Below, piece by piece: positions 35,432-44,160 of a stretch of DNA of 64,000 bases. Under the pieces are notes generated by a model that had not been told where the DNA came from, did not search any database, and saw only the letters and a list, made by a program, of their open reading frames with translations. The position numbers and the translations under genes are program-made. How positions within the stretch are numbered: the stretch's first letter is position 1; each line of letters begins with the position of its first letter. The stretch comes from CAJMNU01 sp905214855 (GTDB taxonomy: Bacteria > Bacillota > Clostridia > Lachnospirales > Lachnospiraceae): contig CALADM010000007.1 in assembly GCA_937890595.1 (NCBI GenBank), forward strand, positions 62,001 to 126,000. Direction: 5' to 3'.

Positions 35432-36310
35432 TTAAAAGAGACTAGACTGGCATAGATGGATGAAATCTATAGCAGCTGAGGTCAGATACTTATTTTTATG
35501 GTGTATGATGTAGAAACTGCGTTCGAGCATAGGTTCTTTTAGAGGCAGTACAGAAAGATGTTTTAATCTGACCTCTTCTCGTACAAGAGGCCATGGCAGA
35601 AGGGAAATTCCAAGCCCTTGCCTTACAGCATTGATAATGACCTGAGTACTGATACTTTCCCAGAGTGGTTTTACTTCTATTTTGTGGAGGAGCATCAGGC
35701 TGTCAAAGAGGTTGCGTCCGGCACTTCCCTGTTCACGCAGGATAAAATCGCAGTTTTCCAGATCATGTATGGAAAGCTGCTTTTTTTTCAAAACAGGATG
35801 GTCTGGAGCAGCGATAAAGACCATCGTATTTTTTTTAAATGGTATGGAGATCAGTTGGGAATGGGAAGAATTGCCTTCGATCAGACCAAGATCAATGGAA
35901 TTTTCAAGAATGGCATCTTCGATTTGACGAAAATTCCGAACTTGAACCTCTATGCGGATATTGGGATGGGTGTCTTGAAAACAATGTACCATGGATGGGA
36001 GATTGTCATTTCCAACTGTGACAGTAGCGCCAATGCGGAGTGTTCCAATGGCATCAAGATTTTTTACGGACTGTTCCATTTCATCGAACAGTGAAATAAT
36101 GTGTGAGGCGTATCCATAGAAAGAATGACCAGCTTCTGTGATACCAAGACGGCGACCGATACGATCAAAAAGGTGTAATCCATAGTAATGTTCCAGTTCC
36201 TGAATGGCAAGACTGACAGAAGGTTGGGCAATATGCAGAGATTCCGCAGCTTTTGTGATGCTGCAATAATGATATACGGTAATAAAAATACGGAGATGGC
36301 GTAAAGTCAT
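35432..36310 (-). CDS. LysR-family transcriptional regulator
   Basis: 292 aa, standard length. An N-terminal winged HTH (MTLRHLRIFITVYHYCSITKAA then AQPSVSLAIQELE) is followed by a periplasmic-binding-like effector domain from about residue 90. It is divergent from two chromate-transporter half genes. The usual reading is that it controls them. The effector is unknown. A palindrome in the shared intergenic region is a candidate operator. Confidence 0.92.
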   Translation of the reverse strand: MTLRHLRIFITVYHYCSITKAAESLHIAQPSVSLAIQELEHYYGLHLFDRIGRRLGITEAGHSFYGYASHIISLFDEMEQSVKNLDAIGTLRIGATVTVGNDNLPSMVHCFQDTHPNIRIEVQVRNFRQIEDAILENSIDLGLIEGNSSHSQLISIPFKKNTMVFIAAPDHPVLKKKQLSIHDLENCDFILREQGSAGRNLFDSLMLLHKIEVKPLWESISTQVIINAVRQGLGISLLPWPLVREEVRLKHLSVLPLKEPMLERSFYIIHHKNKYLTSAAIDFIHLCQSSLF

Positions 36311-36332
36311 GATATCTTCCTCTTTCGTTAGA

Positions 36333-36360
36333 ATAATATTCTATATAATAAAAATATTAT
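36333..36360. promoter_or_regulatory. Palindrome in the LysR/chrA divergent region
   Basis: ATAATATT (36333-36340), 12 bases, AATATTAT (36353-36360). Interrupted AT-rich dyads are typical LysR operators. It lies just upstream of the LysR start, consistent with autoregulation. Confidence 0.45.
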
Positions 36361-36382
36361 GTATTATATAAAATAATACTAT

Positions 36383-36411
36383 TTTACTTATATAATAACA
36401 GGGAGTACAAT
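36383..36411 (+). promoter_or_regulatory. Promoter of the chromate transporter genes
   Basis: TTTACT (36383-36388), 17 bases, TACAAT (36406-36411), about 90 bases before the start codon. Confidence 0.5.
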
Positions 36412-36503
36412 GATATGCAAGGCGGTCAAAGATAGAATCCTTCATAAAAGAATGAAAGAAATGTGAGGGAAAACGCATGAAAGAATAAGGGGGAAGAAAC
36501 AGT

Positions 36504-37094
36504 ATGGAAAAAACAGAAAAAACAGTTCCGAAAAGTCGGCTGTTGCTCAAGTTGTTTATTTCAACATTGTATATTAGTGCATTTACGTTTGGGGGCGGTT
36601 TTGTCATCATCACGTTGATGAAAAAGAAATTTGTAGATGAACTGCATTGGATCGAGGAAGATGAAATGCTGGATCTGACAGCGATTGCACAGTCCTCACC
36701 CGGAGCGATTGCAGTCAATGCAGCAATTTTGGTAGGATATCGGATTGCCGGTGGTGTTGGGATGTTGGTAGCGATTCTTGGAACGATCATTCCGCCTATG
36801 GTGATCTTATCAACAATTTCTGTATTCTATACAGCATTTAGGGATAATCAGATTGTTGCTCTGCTTCTGGCAGGAATGCAGGCAGGTGTTGCGGCTGTCA
36901 TTATGGAAGTGGTCTATACATTGGGAAGGAATGTTTTAAAAGAAAAAAGTATCCTTGCGGTATTGATTATGGTAGGAGCATTTGTTGCAGTTAGATTTTT
37001 GGGAATTAATATTATTTATGTGATTCTCACAGCAGGAGTGATCGGAGCAGTCAAGACATTGGTATTTGACAAGAAGAAGGGGGCAAAGGCATGA
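36504..37094 (+). CDS. Chromate transporter half-protein, N-terminal type
   Basis: 196 aa, five to six membrane segments. LYISAFTFGGGFVIITLM, SSPGAIAVNAAILVGYRIAGG and the Pro-rich loop GTIIPPMVILS match one half of the ChrA (PF02417) family. Short-chain ChrA proteins work as pairs. The next gene overlaps by four bases and encodes the second half. Exports chromate in characterised cases, though the natural substrate in gut anaerobes is uncertain. GGGGGAAG precedes the ATG. Confidence 0.9.
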   Translation: MEKTEKTVPKSRLLLKLFISTLYISAFTFGGGFVIITLMKKKFVDELHWIEEDEMLDLTAIAQSSPGAIAVNAAILVGYRIAGGVGMLVAILGTIIPPMVILSTISVFYTAFRDNQIVALLLAGMQAGVAAVIMEVVYTLGRNVLKEKSILAVLIMVGAFVAVRFLGINIIYVILTAGVIGAVKTLVFDKKKGAKA

Positions 37095-37669
37095 ATATCT
37101 ATGTACAGCTTTTTCTAAGCTTTATTCAGATTGGGCTTTTCAGTATTGGAGGCGGGTATGCAGCAATGCCTTTGATCCAGAATCAAGTAGTGGATCTGCA
37201 CCAATGGCTGACATTGGGAGAATTTACAGATCTGGTCACCATTGCGGAAATGACACCAGGACCGATTGCAGTCAATGCGGCAACCTTTGTGGGAACACAG
37301 ATTGCTGGTCTTCTGGGAGCTTTGGTTGCAACATTTGGATGCATTCTCCCATCTTGTATTATTGTCTCAACTTTGGCGTATCTGTATTATAAATACAAAG
37401 GTCTTACAATTATTCAGGGAATCCTTGGATCTCTTCGTCCGGCGGTTGTTGCCATGATCGCATCTGCAGGACTGACAATTCTTCTTATGGTACTTTGGGG
37501 AGAGAAAGGATTCAGTACAAATCTGGCAGATCTTAATGTGTTGGGATGTGTGATCTTTGTGGCAGCTTTTGTGCTTCTTAGAAAATGGAAATTAAATCCC
37601 ATTTTGGTTATGGTATTGTCTGGTGTGACGAATTTGGCAGTAAATATGTTAATGCAATTTGCAGCGTAG
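37091..37669 (+). CDS. Chromate transporter half-protein, second subunit
   Basis: 192 aa. LFLSFIQIGLFSIGGGYAAMPLIQ, MTPGPIAVNAATFVGTQIAG and FGCILPSCIIVS repeat the half-ChrA pattern of the upstream protein. The four-base overlap (ATGA) indicates translational coupling. The two probably form a heterodimeric transporter under control of the divergent LysR regulator. Confidence 0.9.
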   Translation: MNIYVQLFLSFIQIGLFSIGGGYAAMPLIQNQVVDLHQWLTLGEFTDLVTIAEMTPGPIAVNAATFVGTQIAGLLGALVATFGCILPSCIIVSTLAYLYYKYKGLTIIQGILGSLRPAVVAMIASAGLTILLMVLWGEKGFSTNLADLNVLGCVIFVAAFVLLRKWKLNPILVMVLSGVTNLAVNMLMQFAA

Positions 37670-37676
37670 AACATGT

Positions 37677-37726
37677 TATCTGGTGTGTCGTAAAACCCCG
37701 TGCTTTATCTGTGGGAAGTGTCAAAA
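37677..37726 (+). repeat. Structured dispersed element, copy 2 (3' half)
   Basis: TATCTGG, a spacer resembling copy 3 (GGTGTG), then CCCCG, a short hairpin closed by GTGGGA, and AGTGTCAAA. It starts 8 bases after the chromate transporter stop. It matches the 3' half of the elements at 16628-16726 and 61332-61413. Confidence 0.5.
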
Positions 37727-37758
37727 AGATAAAATAGTTAGAAATATTCATGATATAA

Positions 37759-37829
37759 TAAGGAGAATCGACAGAAAAGCAGAAAAAATGGTGAATTGCT
37801 TGACAGTCTATTCTCCTTAATGTTATACT
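37759..37829 (+). promoter_or_regulatory. tRNA-Leu promoter with a long inverted repeat
   Basis: TTGACA (37800-37805), 18 bases, TATACT (37824-37829) with a TG extension. The 14-base arms TAAGGAGAATCGAC (37759-37772) and GTCTATTCTCCTTA (37806-37819) are complementary at 13 positions and bracket the -35 box, so the dyad may be an operator. Confidence 0.6.
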
Positions 37830-37861
37830 ACAGAAAGTGTCTGATATATCATATGACAGAT

Positions 37862-37941
<80 letters not shown>

Positions 37942-38054
37942 TTTTAAATTAAACAAGTGCTACACTGTACAGATCTATGGCAGTGTTTGCCTTATGACAA
38001 TTAATTTGTATTCTGCCTGTTTCAAAGGAAATTTTCTAAGAATGTGGTGAATGT

Positions 38055-38165
38055 ATGTTCCATAGAAAGTACCTGCTTTCCCGTATAGAAAGGGCACAGG
38101 AAGCGCAAGTACTGATCACCAAAATAAAAGGAATTTTGGAACATGTGGAATTGCCGTCAGAATAA
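38055..38165 (+). CDS. Possible 36-residue ORF downstream of tRNA-Leu
   Basis: ATG frame of 36 codons (MFHRKYLLSRIERAQEAQ...), predicted helical and basic. The ribosome binding site is poor (GGTG). It lies between tRNA-Leu and a plus-strand terminator, so it would be in the same transcript. No family recognised. Could be chance. Confidence 0.25.
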   Translation: MFHRKYLLSRIERAQEAQVLITKIKGILEHVELPSE

Positions 38166-38177
38166 GTAGATCAGGTT

Positions 38178-38828
38178 TTATTGAGAAAGAGTGGTAAAAT
38201 GCAGAGGAACTGCCTTTAAAAGAGGGAGTTCCTCTTTTTGATGTGTCGTGAACAGAACCAGTTTTCCAGCCGTTTTTTCAAGAAGATATTGGATTACCAG
38301 TTCCTTGGTTTGTAGATCAAGACCTGTGAATGGTTCATCCAGTATGAGAAGATCAAAAGGACACAGAAGGGCACGCAGGATAGCAGTACGGCGTTTCATA
38401 CCACCACTTAGAGTGGAGACTGGACGGTGGATGGATTCTTCTGGAAGAAGATATGTCATTTCCTTGATCAGAAACTCTTTTGGTGTATCCTTTGGAACAG
38501 CCATAGAGAGATTGACAAGAGGAGAAAATGATTCACATAGTCTGTCCTCCTGAAACACAGCGGAGATCCGAGGACTCTCATTGTTTTGAGAATTTTTTCT
38601 GTGCAAAGAAGCATGGGGATTCCAAGGAATGCCATTCCAGAAGAAATCTCCTTTATCTGCCTGTTCTAAGCCCATTAAAATACGCAAAATAGTAGTTTTT
38701 CCAATTCCAGATGTTCCCATCAGAGCATAAGTAGAGGAAGGAAAAAGGGAAAAGGAAACATTTTGAAGAACTTGATGTTCCCCATAGGATTTAGAAAGGT
38801 TATGAACTTGCAGGAGTGGTGATGTCAT
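38178..38828 (-). CDS. ABC transporter ATP-binding protein (SsuB/TauB-like)
   Basis: 216 aa. Walker A GTSGIGKTT (near residue 38), signature LSGGMKRR (near 145) and Walker B LLILDEPFTGLD are present, then an H-loop TTHQKEE. At 216 aa it is slightly short for this family. It is the last gene of a permease/ATPase/binding-protein set on the minus strand. Import of a nitrate-, sulfonate- or thiamine-precursor-like small molecule is the family's usual role. The substrate is unknown. Confidence 0.9.
   Translation of the reverse strand: MTSPLLQVHNLSKSYGEHQVLQNVSFSLFPSSTYALMGTSGIGKTTILRILMGLEQADKGDFFWNGIPWNPHASLHRKNSQNNESPRISAVFQEDRLCESFSPLVNLSMAVPKDTPKEFLIKEMTYLLPEESIHRPVSTLSGGMKRRTAILRALLCPFDLLILDEPFTGLDLQTKELVIQYLLEKTAGKLVLFTTHQKEELPLLKAVPLHFTTLSQ
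38203..38239 (+). terminator. Plus-strand terminator inside the 3' end of the ABC ATPase gene
   Basis: Perfect arms AGAGGAACT (38203-38211) and AGTTCCTCT (38227-38235), with five T. It is oriented to stop the tRNA-Leu transcript, yet it lies within the last codons of the convergent ATPase gene. Confidence 0.75.
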
Positions 38829-38891
38829 AGTATTAAGATCCTCTCTTTCTTCTAGTGTATAGGTTTGATAGGGCAGGTGATTTTTGCTTTT

Positions 38892-39626
38892 TTAGGAAGA
38901 ACATTTTTTTAATATCCATAAGAAAAATGTTTCAAACAAAAGACTGATACAGATGATCACAACAGTCCATGCAAACAGATCAGCTGTACTCAGATAGATC
39001 TTAGCAAGGTAAAGTTGTTCTCCAATGGAAGAGGATGGTACACCGATGACCTCAGCAGCCACACCAGATTTCCAGCTCATGCCAAGAGCAGTTTTGGAGG
39101 CACTTATCAGGTATGGCATGAGAGAAGGACGATAAATATATTTGATTTTGCTGAGGGAACGAAAATGAAATACCTGTGCCATTTCCAAGAGATTTGGGTC
39201 TGCACTGTGGAGTCCGGCAAGTGTGTTGATATAAATATTAGGGAAAACTACAGAGGCAGAGATAAAAATAGAGAGATTTTCAGATCCTATCCAGATCAGA
39301 GCAAGGATGATGAAAGAAGCAACAGGAATAGACTTCATCAAAAGGATCAGGGGATTTAAAAATTCTTCTATAAGAGAAAAACGGTAGGAAAGTACAGCAA
39401 GACATAGAGCAGTCAAAAAAGCACAAAAAAAACCAATCCCGATTCTGGCAAAAGAAGACAGGATGGAATTCCAGAATGTTTCAGTAAAAATCAGAGTTCC
39501 AAGTGCTTTTGCTGTTTCAAGAGGTCCAACTAAAATAATATTATTATGAAGGATAAGGCTGACTATCTGCCAGACAGTCAGCCAAAAAAGAAAAATAATG
39601 CAAGTTCGAATCGAAATACGGTGCAT
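38892..39626 (-). CDS. ABC transporter permease (SsuC/TauC-like)
   Basis: 244 aa, about six membrane segments. The binding-protein-dependent transport motif is visible near VGVPSSSIGEQLYLAKIY, preceded by the EAA-like loop around SASKTALGMSWKSGVAAEVIG. This matches NitT/TauT-family permeases. It lies between the ATPase and binding-protein genes and is co-oriented with both. Confidence 0.9.
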   Translation of the reverse strand: MHRISIRTCIIFLFWLTVWQIVSLILHNNIILVGPLETAKALGTLIFTETFWNSILSSFARIGIGFFCAFLTALCLAVLSYRFSLIEEFLNPLILLMKSIPVASFIILALIWIGSENLSIFISASVVFPNIYINTLAGLHSADPNLLEMAQVFHFRSLSKIKYIYRPSLMPYLISASKTALGMSWKSGVAAEVIGVPSSSIGEQLYLAKIYLSTADLFAWTVVIICISLLFETFFLWILKKCSS

Positions 39627-39660
39627 AACAATATCCTATATCTAATCTTTTGATGTGTGT

Positions 39661-40737
39661 TTATGGGAGATAATAAAAATCATCTTCCGGAAGTTTACCG
39701 CCAACAGAGGAAGGATCCTGATCGAACAGGACACGAAGATAACCGGAAAGTGCATCCTTCATATCTTGTCCATCAATGTAGGTGATATTACAGTAAGGAA
39801 GTGCTTTCTGGGCGATCGGTGCTTTTGCAACAATCCCAAGTTCAGCAATCTTTTCTGCGGCTTTTTCAGGATTCTCGTTGACATAGACAGAAGATGTTTT
39901 GTGATCTTCCAAAAATGTGTTTACTTCTTTGGAATGGTCAGAAAGAAAATCATTTCTTACAATAGTTACACCAGTTACCAGACGGCTTCCGTTTTCTCCC
40001 TGAATGGCATCCCACTGTTCCGTCAGATCCATGACAGGTTTTACAGCTTCATTTTGTGTGCATGCTACTGTCGCAAATGGCTGAGGGAGAAGACCGACTG
40101 CATTTGGCTGTTCTTTGAGGATTGCAGCTACTTCTGCGGCTTCCGACTTGTATTCTAAGGTCACATCATTAGAAGAAAGACCATTTGCACTTAAAAGATA
40201 TTGAAGGACATAGTCTGGACTAGTTCCTTTTCCTGTAAGGTAAATTGTTTTTCCCTTTAAATCTGGGATTGTTTTTAAAGATTCATCTGCGGAAACGATA
40301 TAGAGAACACCAAGAGTGTTGATATCGATCACAGAGACATTCGAAGTTTTATTGTAGAGGACACTTGCGACATTGGCAGGGACAAGAGCGATGTCTACTT
40401 TCTTGGAAGCTATCGCAGCGACAAGCTCATCTGCGGCAGTTACCATCTCAAAAGAATAAGACGGATCATCCATCATCCCAGTAAGTCCCATAGAAGTCGG
40501 ACCTTTTAAAGAGCCGATGCGGATCGCATCTGTGGAGGCAGCGTCTTGTGATTCAGAGGAGGTTTCAGCAGTAGTCTCTTCTTTCTTGCTCTCTGTTGTC
40601 GTCTGTGTGGATGCAGCAGTGGAAGCCTCTGTTGTCTGTGTGGTTGTGTTTGTTGTTTCAGATGTGTTATTGGAGCATCCGGTCAGACAGAAAGCCATTA
40701 AGGATGCAGCAAGTGCAACACCTATCCATTTTTTCAT
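39661..40737 (-). CDS. ABC transporter substrate-binding lipoprotein (NitT/TauT type)
   Basis: 358 aa from the ATG at 40737, with AGGAGA upstream. The frame extends back to 40989 without a site. Signal peptide KKWIGVALAASLMAFCLTGC with lipobox LTGC. A Thr/Ser/Glu spacer of ~50 residues follows, then an SsuA/THI5-like fold (IRIGSLKGPTSMGL, KKVDIALVPANVASVLYNK, DLKGKTIYLTGKGTSPD). It captures the substrate outside the membrane for the permease and ATPase encoded downstream. The ligand is unknown. Confidence 0.92.
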   Translation of the reverse strand: MKKWIGVALAASLMAFCLTGCSNNTSETTNTTTQTTEASTAASTQTTTESKKEETTAETSSESQDAASTDAIRIGSLKGPTSMGLTGMMDDPSYSFEMVTAADELVAAIASKKVDIALVPANVASVLYNKTSNVSVIDINTLGVLYIVSADESLKTIPDLKGKTIYLTGKGTSPDYVLQYLLSANGLSSNDVTLEYKSEAAEVAAILKEQPNAVGLLPQPFATVACTQNEAVKPVMDLTEQWDAIQGENGSRLVTGVTIVRNDFLSDHSKEVNTFLEDHKTSSVYVNENPEKAAEKIAELGIVAKAPIAQKALPYCNITYIDGQDMKDALSGYLRVLFDQDPSSVGGKLPEDDFYYLP

Positions 40738-40832
40738 AAATATACATCTCCTTTGGTTTGATGATCGCATATGCAATAACATATTTTGATGCCCATAGTA
40801 TAGCATTTTTTTCAGAAATGTCAAAAAAATAA

Positions 40833-40861
40833 TTGATAAAAAAAAATCAATGTGAGATAAT
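40833..40861 (+). promoter_or_regulatory. Promoter of the hydrogenase-sensor operon
   Basis: TTGATA (40833-40838), 17 bases, GATAAT (40856-40861), about 90 bases before the first start codon. Confidence 0.5.
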
Positions 40862-40953
40862 AGAGGAGAATAATGAGGGACTGCCCAAAGATCCCAGAAT
40901 GCTATGAGCGGTTTCTTGCAGGTAAACTTATATATGTTATGGAGGAGCAGACT

Positions 40954-41193
40954 ATGACAGTAACAATTTGTATTGGAAGTGCTTGTCACTTAAAGGGTTC
41001 AAGGGAGATCATCAAACAGCTTCAGGAATTGGTAACTGAGCATCATCTGGAGGATAAAGTAGACTTAAATGGGGCATTCTGTAGTGGAAATTGTGTGAAT
41101 GGAGTCTGTGTCACAGTAGATGGTGAGTTGCATTCTTTACAGCCAGAAGATACAAAGGAGTTCTTCAATACTAAGATTTTGCCAAATGTATAG
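40954..41193 (+). CDS. Small [2Fe-2S] thioredoxin-like ferredoxin
   Basis: 79 aa from the ATG with GGAGGAG upstream. ICIGSACHLKGS and AFCSGNCVNGVCV carry the four cysteines of the NuoE/HndA thioredoxin-like ferredoxin fold. It is a stand-alone electron carrier rather than a subunit of a large complex. It begins an operon with a PAS-containing hydrogenase-like protein, a SpoIIE phosphatase and a group B-like hydrogenase. It may deliver electrons to, or take them from, the sensor protein. Confidence 0.85.
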   Translation: MTVTICIGSACHLKGSREIIKQLQELVTEHHLEDKVDLNGAFCSGNCVNGVCVTVDGELHSLQPEDTKEFFNTKILPNV

Positions 41194-41218
41194 GGGATGA
41201 TACAGATCGGAGGAGAGT

Positions 41219-42949
41219 ATGGCGATTATTGATTTCAAGGCGACCAAATGTAAGCATTGTTATAAATGTGTGCGGACCTGTGAAGTCAAGGCGATCATGG
41301 TGAAGGATGAGAGAGCGGAGATCATGCCTGACAAATGTATTTTGTGTGGTCACTGCCTGATCGCCTGTCCACAGGAGGCAAAAACCCTTGTCAGCGATCT
41401 GGGAATGGTTCAAAATTTTATCCGAAGAGGCGAAAAAGTGGTTGTTTCCATAGCACCATCTTATATGGGACTTTTAGAATATAAGACGATCGGACAAGTT
41501 AATACAGCACTGCGTAAGTTGGGGTTTTCTGATGTGCGAGAGACAGCGGAAGGCGCTGCGATCGTGACAGAGGAATACGCAAAGCTGCTTAGAGAAGGAA
41601 AGATGGAAAATATCATCACAACCTGCTGTCCGAGTGTCAACGACCTGATCGAGATTTATTATCCAGAATTAGTTCCATATCTGGCACCGATTGTATCACC
41701 TATGATCGCTCATGGAAAGATTCTGAGAGAAGAATATGGTCCGGATGCAAAAATTGTATTTCTTGGTCCTTGTATTGCAAAGAAAAAAGAAAGTGAAGAT
41801 CCAAGACATTCCGGCTACATAGATGCGGTGCTGAATTTCAATGATATCAAGCAGTGGCTGGACGAAGAAAATATTGTAATTTCCGATTGTGAAGATACAC
41901 CATATACAGGTATGAATCCAAGAGTCAACCGCCTGTATCCTGTGACCAGTGGAGTGGTCAATTCCGTTCTGGCAACAGAGATCGGAGATGATACCTATCA
42001 CAAATTTTATGTTCATGGAAGCAGCAACTGTATTGAACTTTGTAAGGATATGATTGCTGGTGATATCAAGGGATGTTTTGTAGAGATGAATATGTGTGCG
42101 GGCGGCTGTATCAAGGGACCAACAGTGGATGAGGAATTCACTTCACGTTATAAGATCAAGCTGGATATGGAGCGCAAGATTTTGAAAGAGCCTGTAAAGA
42201 GCAGAGAAATCGAGCATGCCTGCGGTGATCTGGATTTTGGAAAAGTATTTGAGGATCATTCTCCTAGAGATCCAATGCCGAGTGAACAGCAGATCAAGGA
42301 GATTTTAGCTAAGATCGGAAAAACAAAGCCAGAGGACGAGTTAAATTGCGGTGCCTGCGGATATGCAACTTGCCGTGATAAGGCGATTGCAGTTTATCAA
42401 AAGAAAGCAGAACTTAATATGTGTATTCCGTATATGCATTCTAAAGCAGAATCATTATCAAATCTGATTATGGATACGACACCAAATGTTGTTTTGGTGG
42501 TGGATCGGGATATGAAGATTTTGGAGTATTCAGCAGTAGGAGAACGCTATTTTGGCAAGACCAAGCAAGAGGCAACGCAGATGTACCTGTTTGAATTTAT
42601 CGATCCGTCAGATTTCCAGTGGGTATTTGATACCCGCCAGAATATTCATGGAAAGAAAGTCTCATATCCAGAGTATAATCTGTCTACTCTTCAGAATATT
42701 GTATATGTGGAGAGTCAGGATGTGGTTCTTGCTACCTTTATCGATATCACAAAAGAGGAAGAAGAGAAGCAGCAGGACTATGAGAAGAAACTGGAAACCA
42801 TTGATCTGGCACAAAAGGTGATCCATAAGCAGATGATGGTGGCACAGGAAATAGCAGGTCTTTTGGGTGAGACGACTGCTGAGACAAAAACAACACTGAC
42901 AACTCTTTGCCAGTCATTGCTTGCCGGGGATGAGGAAAGCGGGGTCTGA
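41219..42949 (+). CDS. Sensory [FeFe] hydrogenase with C-terminal PAS domain (HydS, group C-like)
   Basis: 576 aa. Two [4Fe-4S] motifs (CKHCYKCVRTC, CILCGHCLIAC) come first. The H-cluster domain has L1 TTCCPS (about 135), L2 FLGPCIAKKKE (about 181) and L3 EMNMCAGGCIKGP (about 290). A further Fe-S motif NCGACGYATC (about 378) follows. The PAS domain is at about 415-505 (NVVLVVDRDMKILEYS), and a coiled helix ends the protein. In L2 a Gly replaces the Met of catalytic enzymes. The architecture matches putative H2-sensing group C proteins. The next gene, three bases away, encodes a SpoIIE-type phosphatase, the likely output. Confidence 0.88.
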   Translation: MAIIDFKATKCKHCYKCVRTCEVKAIMVKDERAEIMPDKCILCGHCLIACPQEAKTLVSDLGMVQNFIRRGEKVVVSIAPSYMGLLEYKTIGQVNTALRKLGFSDVRETAEGAAIVTEEYAKLLREGKMENIITTCCPSVNDLIEIYYPELVPYLAPIVSPMIAHGKILREEYGPDAKIVFLGPCIAKKKESEDPRHSGYIDAVLNFNDIKQWLDEENIVISDCEDTPYTGMNPRVNRLYPVTSGVVNSVLATEIGDDTYHKFYVHGSSNCIELCKDMIAGDIKGCFVEMNMCAGGCIKGPTVDEEFTSRYKIKLDMERKILKEPVKSREIEHACGDLDFGKVFEDHSPRDPMPSEQQIKEILAKIGKTKPEDELNCGACGYATCRDKAIAVYQKKAELNMCIPYMHSKAESLSNLIMDTTPNVVLVVDRDMKILEYSAVGERYFGKTKQEATQMYLFEFIDPSDFQWVFDTRQNIHGKKVSYPEYNLSTLQNIVYVESQDVVLATFIDITKEEEEKQQDYEKKLETIDLAQKVIHKQMMVAQEIAGLLGETTAETKTTLTTLCQSLLAGDEESGV

Positions 42950-42952
42950 CAG

Positions 42953-44128
42953 ATGAATATTACGGTAGACGTTGCATATAAAAGTTTAAATAAATTTACG
43001 GAGATCTTATGCGGTGATAAAGTAGAACTTTTAAGCACGGCAGACTCCAATATTATGATTCTTGCAGATGGAATGGGGAGTGGGGTGAAAGCAAACATCC
43101 TTGCAACCTTAACATCTAAGATCTTAGGAACGATGTATCTAAATGGAGCAACCTTAGAACAGATCGTAGAAACTATTGTTGATACACTTCCAGTCTGTCA
43201 GGTGCGAAAAGTAGCATATTCTACATTTAGTATCCTTCAGGTCTTTTATAATGGAGATGCATATCTGGTTGAATTTGACAATCCGGGCTGCATTTTTATC
43301 CGAGATGGCAAATTACAGGAAATCCCGCAAAATTATCGGGTGATCAAAGATAAAAAGATCAATGAATATCGTTTTCAGGTACAAAAGGGCGACAGTCTGA
43401 TCTTGATGAGTGATGGAACGATACATGCAGGAGTTGGAAAACTCTTGAATTTTGGATGGACTTGGAAAGAGATTGCAGAGTATGCAGTAAAGCAGTCAAA
43501 GGTAACGATATCTGCCGCACGTCTTGCCTCATCTATCAGCAGGGCATGTGACGAATTGTATATGTTCCGTCCTGGAGATGATACCACAGTGGCAGTGATG
43601 AGGATCATTGACCGTAAGATGGTACATTTGATGACAGGACCAGCACATAAAAAAGAAGATGACAGTCGGATGGTGCGTGAATTTATGAGTGGGGATGCCA
43701 AGACGATCGTATGTGGAGGCACTAGTGCAACCATCGTTTCAAGGGAACTCAACAAGCCATTACGACCCACTTTGGATTATTATGATCCGGAGATTCCGCC
43801 GATCGCCTATATTGACGGAGTGGATTTGGTGACAGAAGGTGTTTTGACATTAAATCGTGTGTTGACACTTTTAAAACGCTATGTCAACAATGACAATATT
43901 TCAGAAGATTTCTTTCTGGAGCTGGATAAGCCAAATGGAGCATCCATGGTGGCAAAAGTTTTGATCGAGGAGTGTACAGATGTTTCCCTTTATGTGGGAA
44001 AAGCGATCAATGCGGCCTATCAAAATCCTAATTTGCCGTTTGACCTTGGCATACGCCAGAATCTGGTGGAACAGCTGAAACACACCATGGAAGAAATGGG
44101 GAAAAAGGTACAGGTAGTGTATTATTAA
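42953..44128 (+). CDS. SpoIIE/PP2C-type serine phosphatase
   Basis: 391 aa. The phosphatase core is visible: MILADGMGSGVKAN (near 40), EFDNPGCIFI, SLILMSDGTIHAG (near 148) and GDDTTVAVMRI (near 207). Metal-binding Asp residues are present. The C-terminal ~170 residues (about 225-391) are a less familiar domain. In partner-switching systems such phosphatases dephosphorylate anti-anti-sigma factors. Here the hydrogenase-PAS protein immediately upstream is the obvious upstream sensor. No anti-sigma gene is adjacent, although an RsbW-like ATPase is encoded at 58519. Confidence 0.88.
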   Translation: MNITVDVAYKSLNKFTEILCGDKVELLSTADSNIMILADGMGSGVKANILATLTSKILGTMYLNGATLEQIVETIVDTLPVCQVRKVAYSTFSILQVFYNGDAYLVEFDNPGCIFIRDGKLQEIPQNYRVIKDKKINEYRFQVQKGDSLILMSDGTIHAGVGKLLNFGWTWKEIAEYAVKQSKVTISAARLASSISRACDELYMFRPGDDTTVAVMRIIDRKMVHLMTGPAHKKEDDSRMVREFMSGDAKTIVCGGTSATIVSRELNKPLRPTLDYYDPEIPPIAYIDGVDLVTEGVLTLNRVLTLLKRYVNNDNISEDFFLELDKPNGASMVAKVLIEECTDVSLYVGKAINAAYQNPNLPFDLGIRQNLVEQLKHTMEEMGKKVQVVYY

Positions 44129-44160
44129 ACGGACAAGTATAATTTACAGGAGGCAAAAAA

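Noticed and set aside
36504..37669. Frameshifted single full-length chrA
   Set aside because: Both halves have complete start and stop signals and a normal ATGA overlap. Paired short ChrA proteins are a known form.
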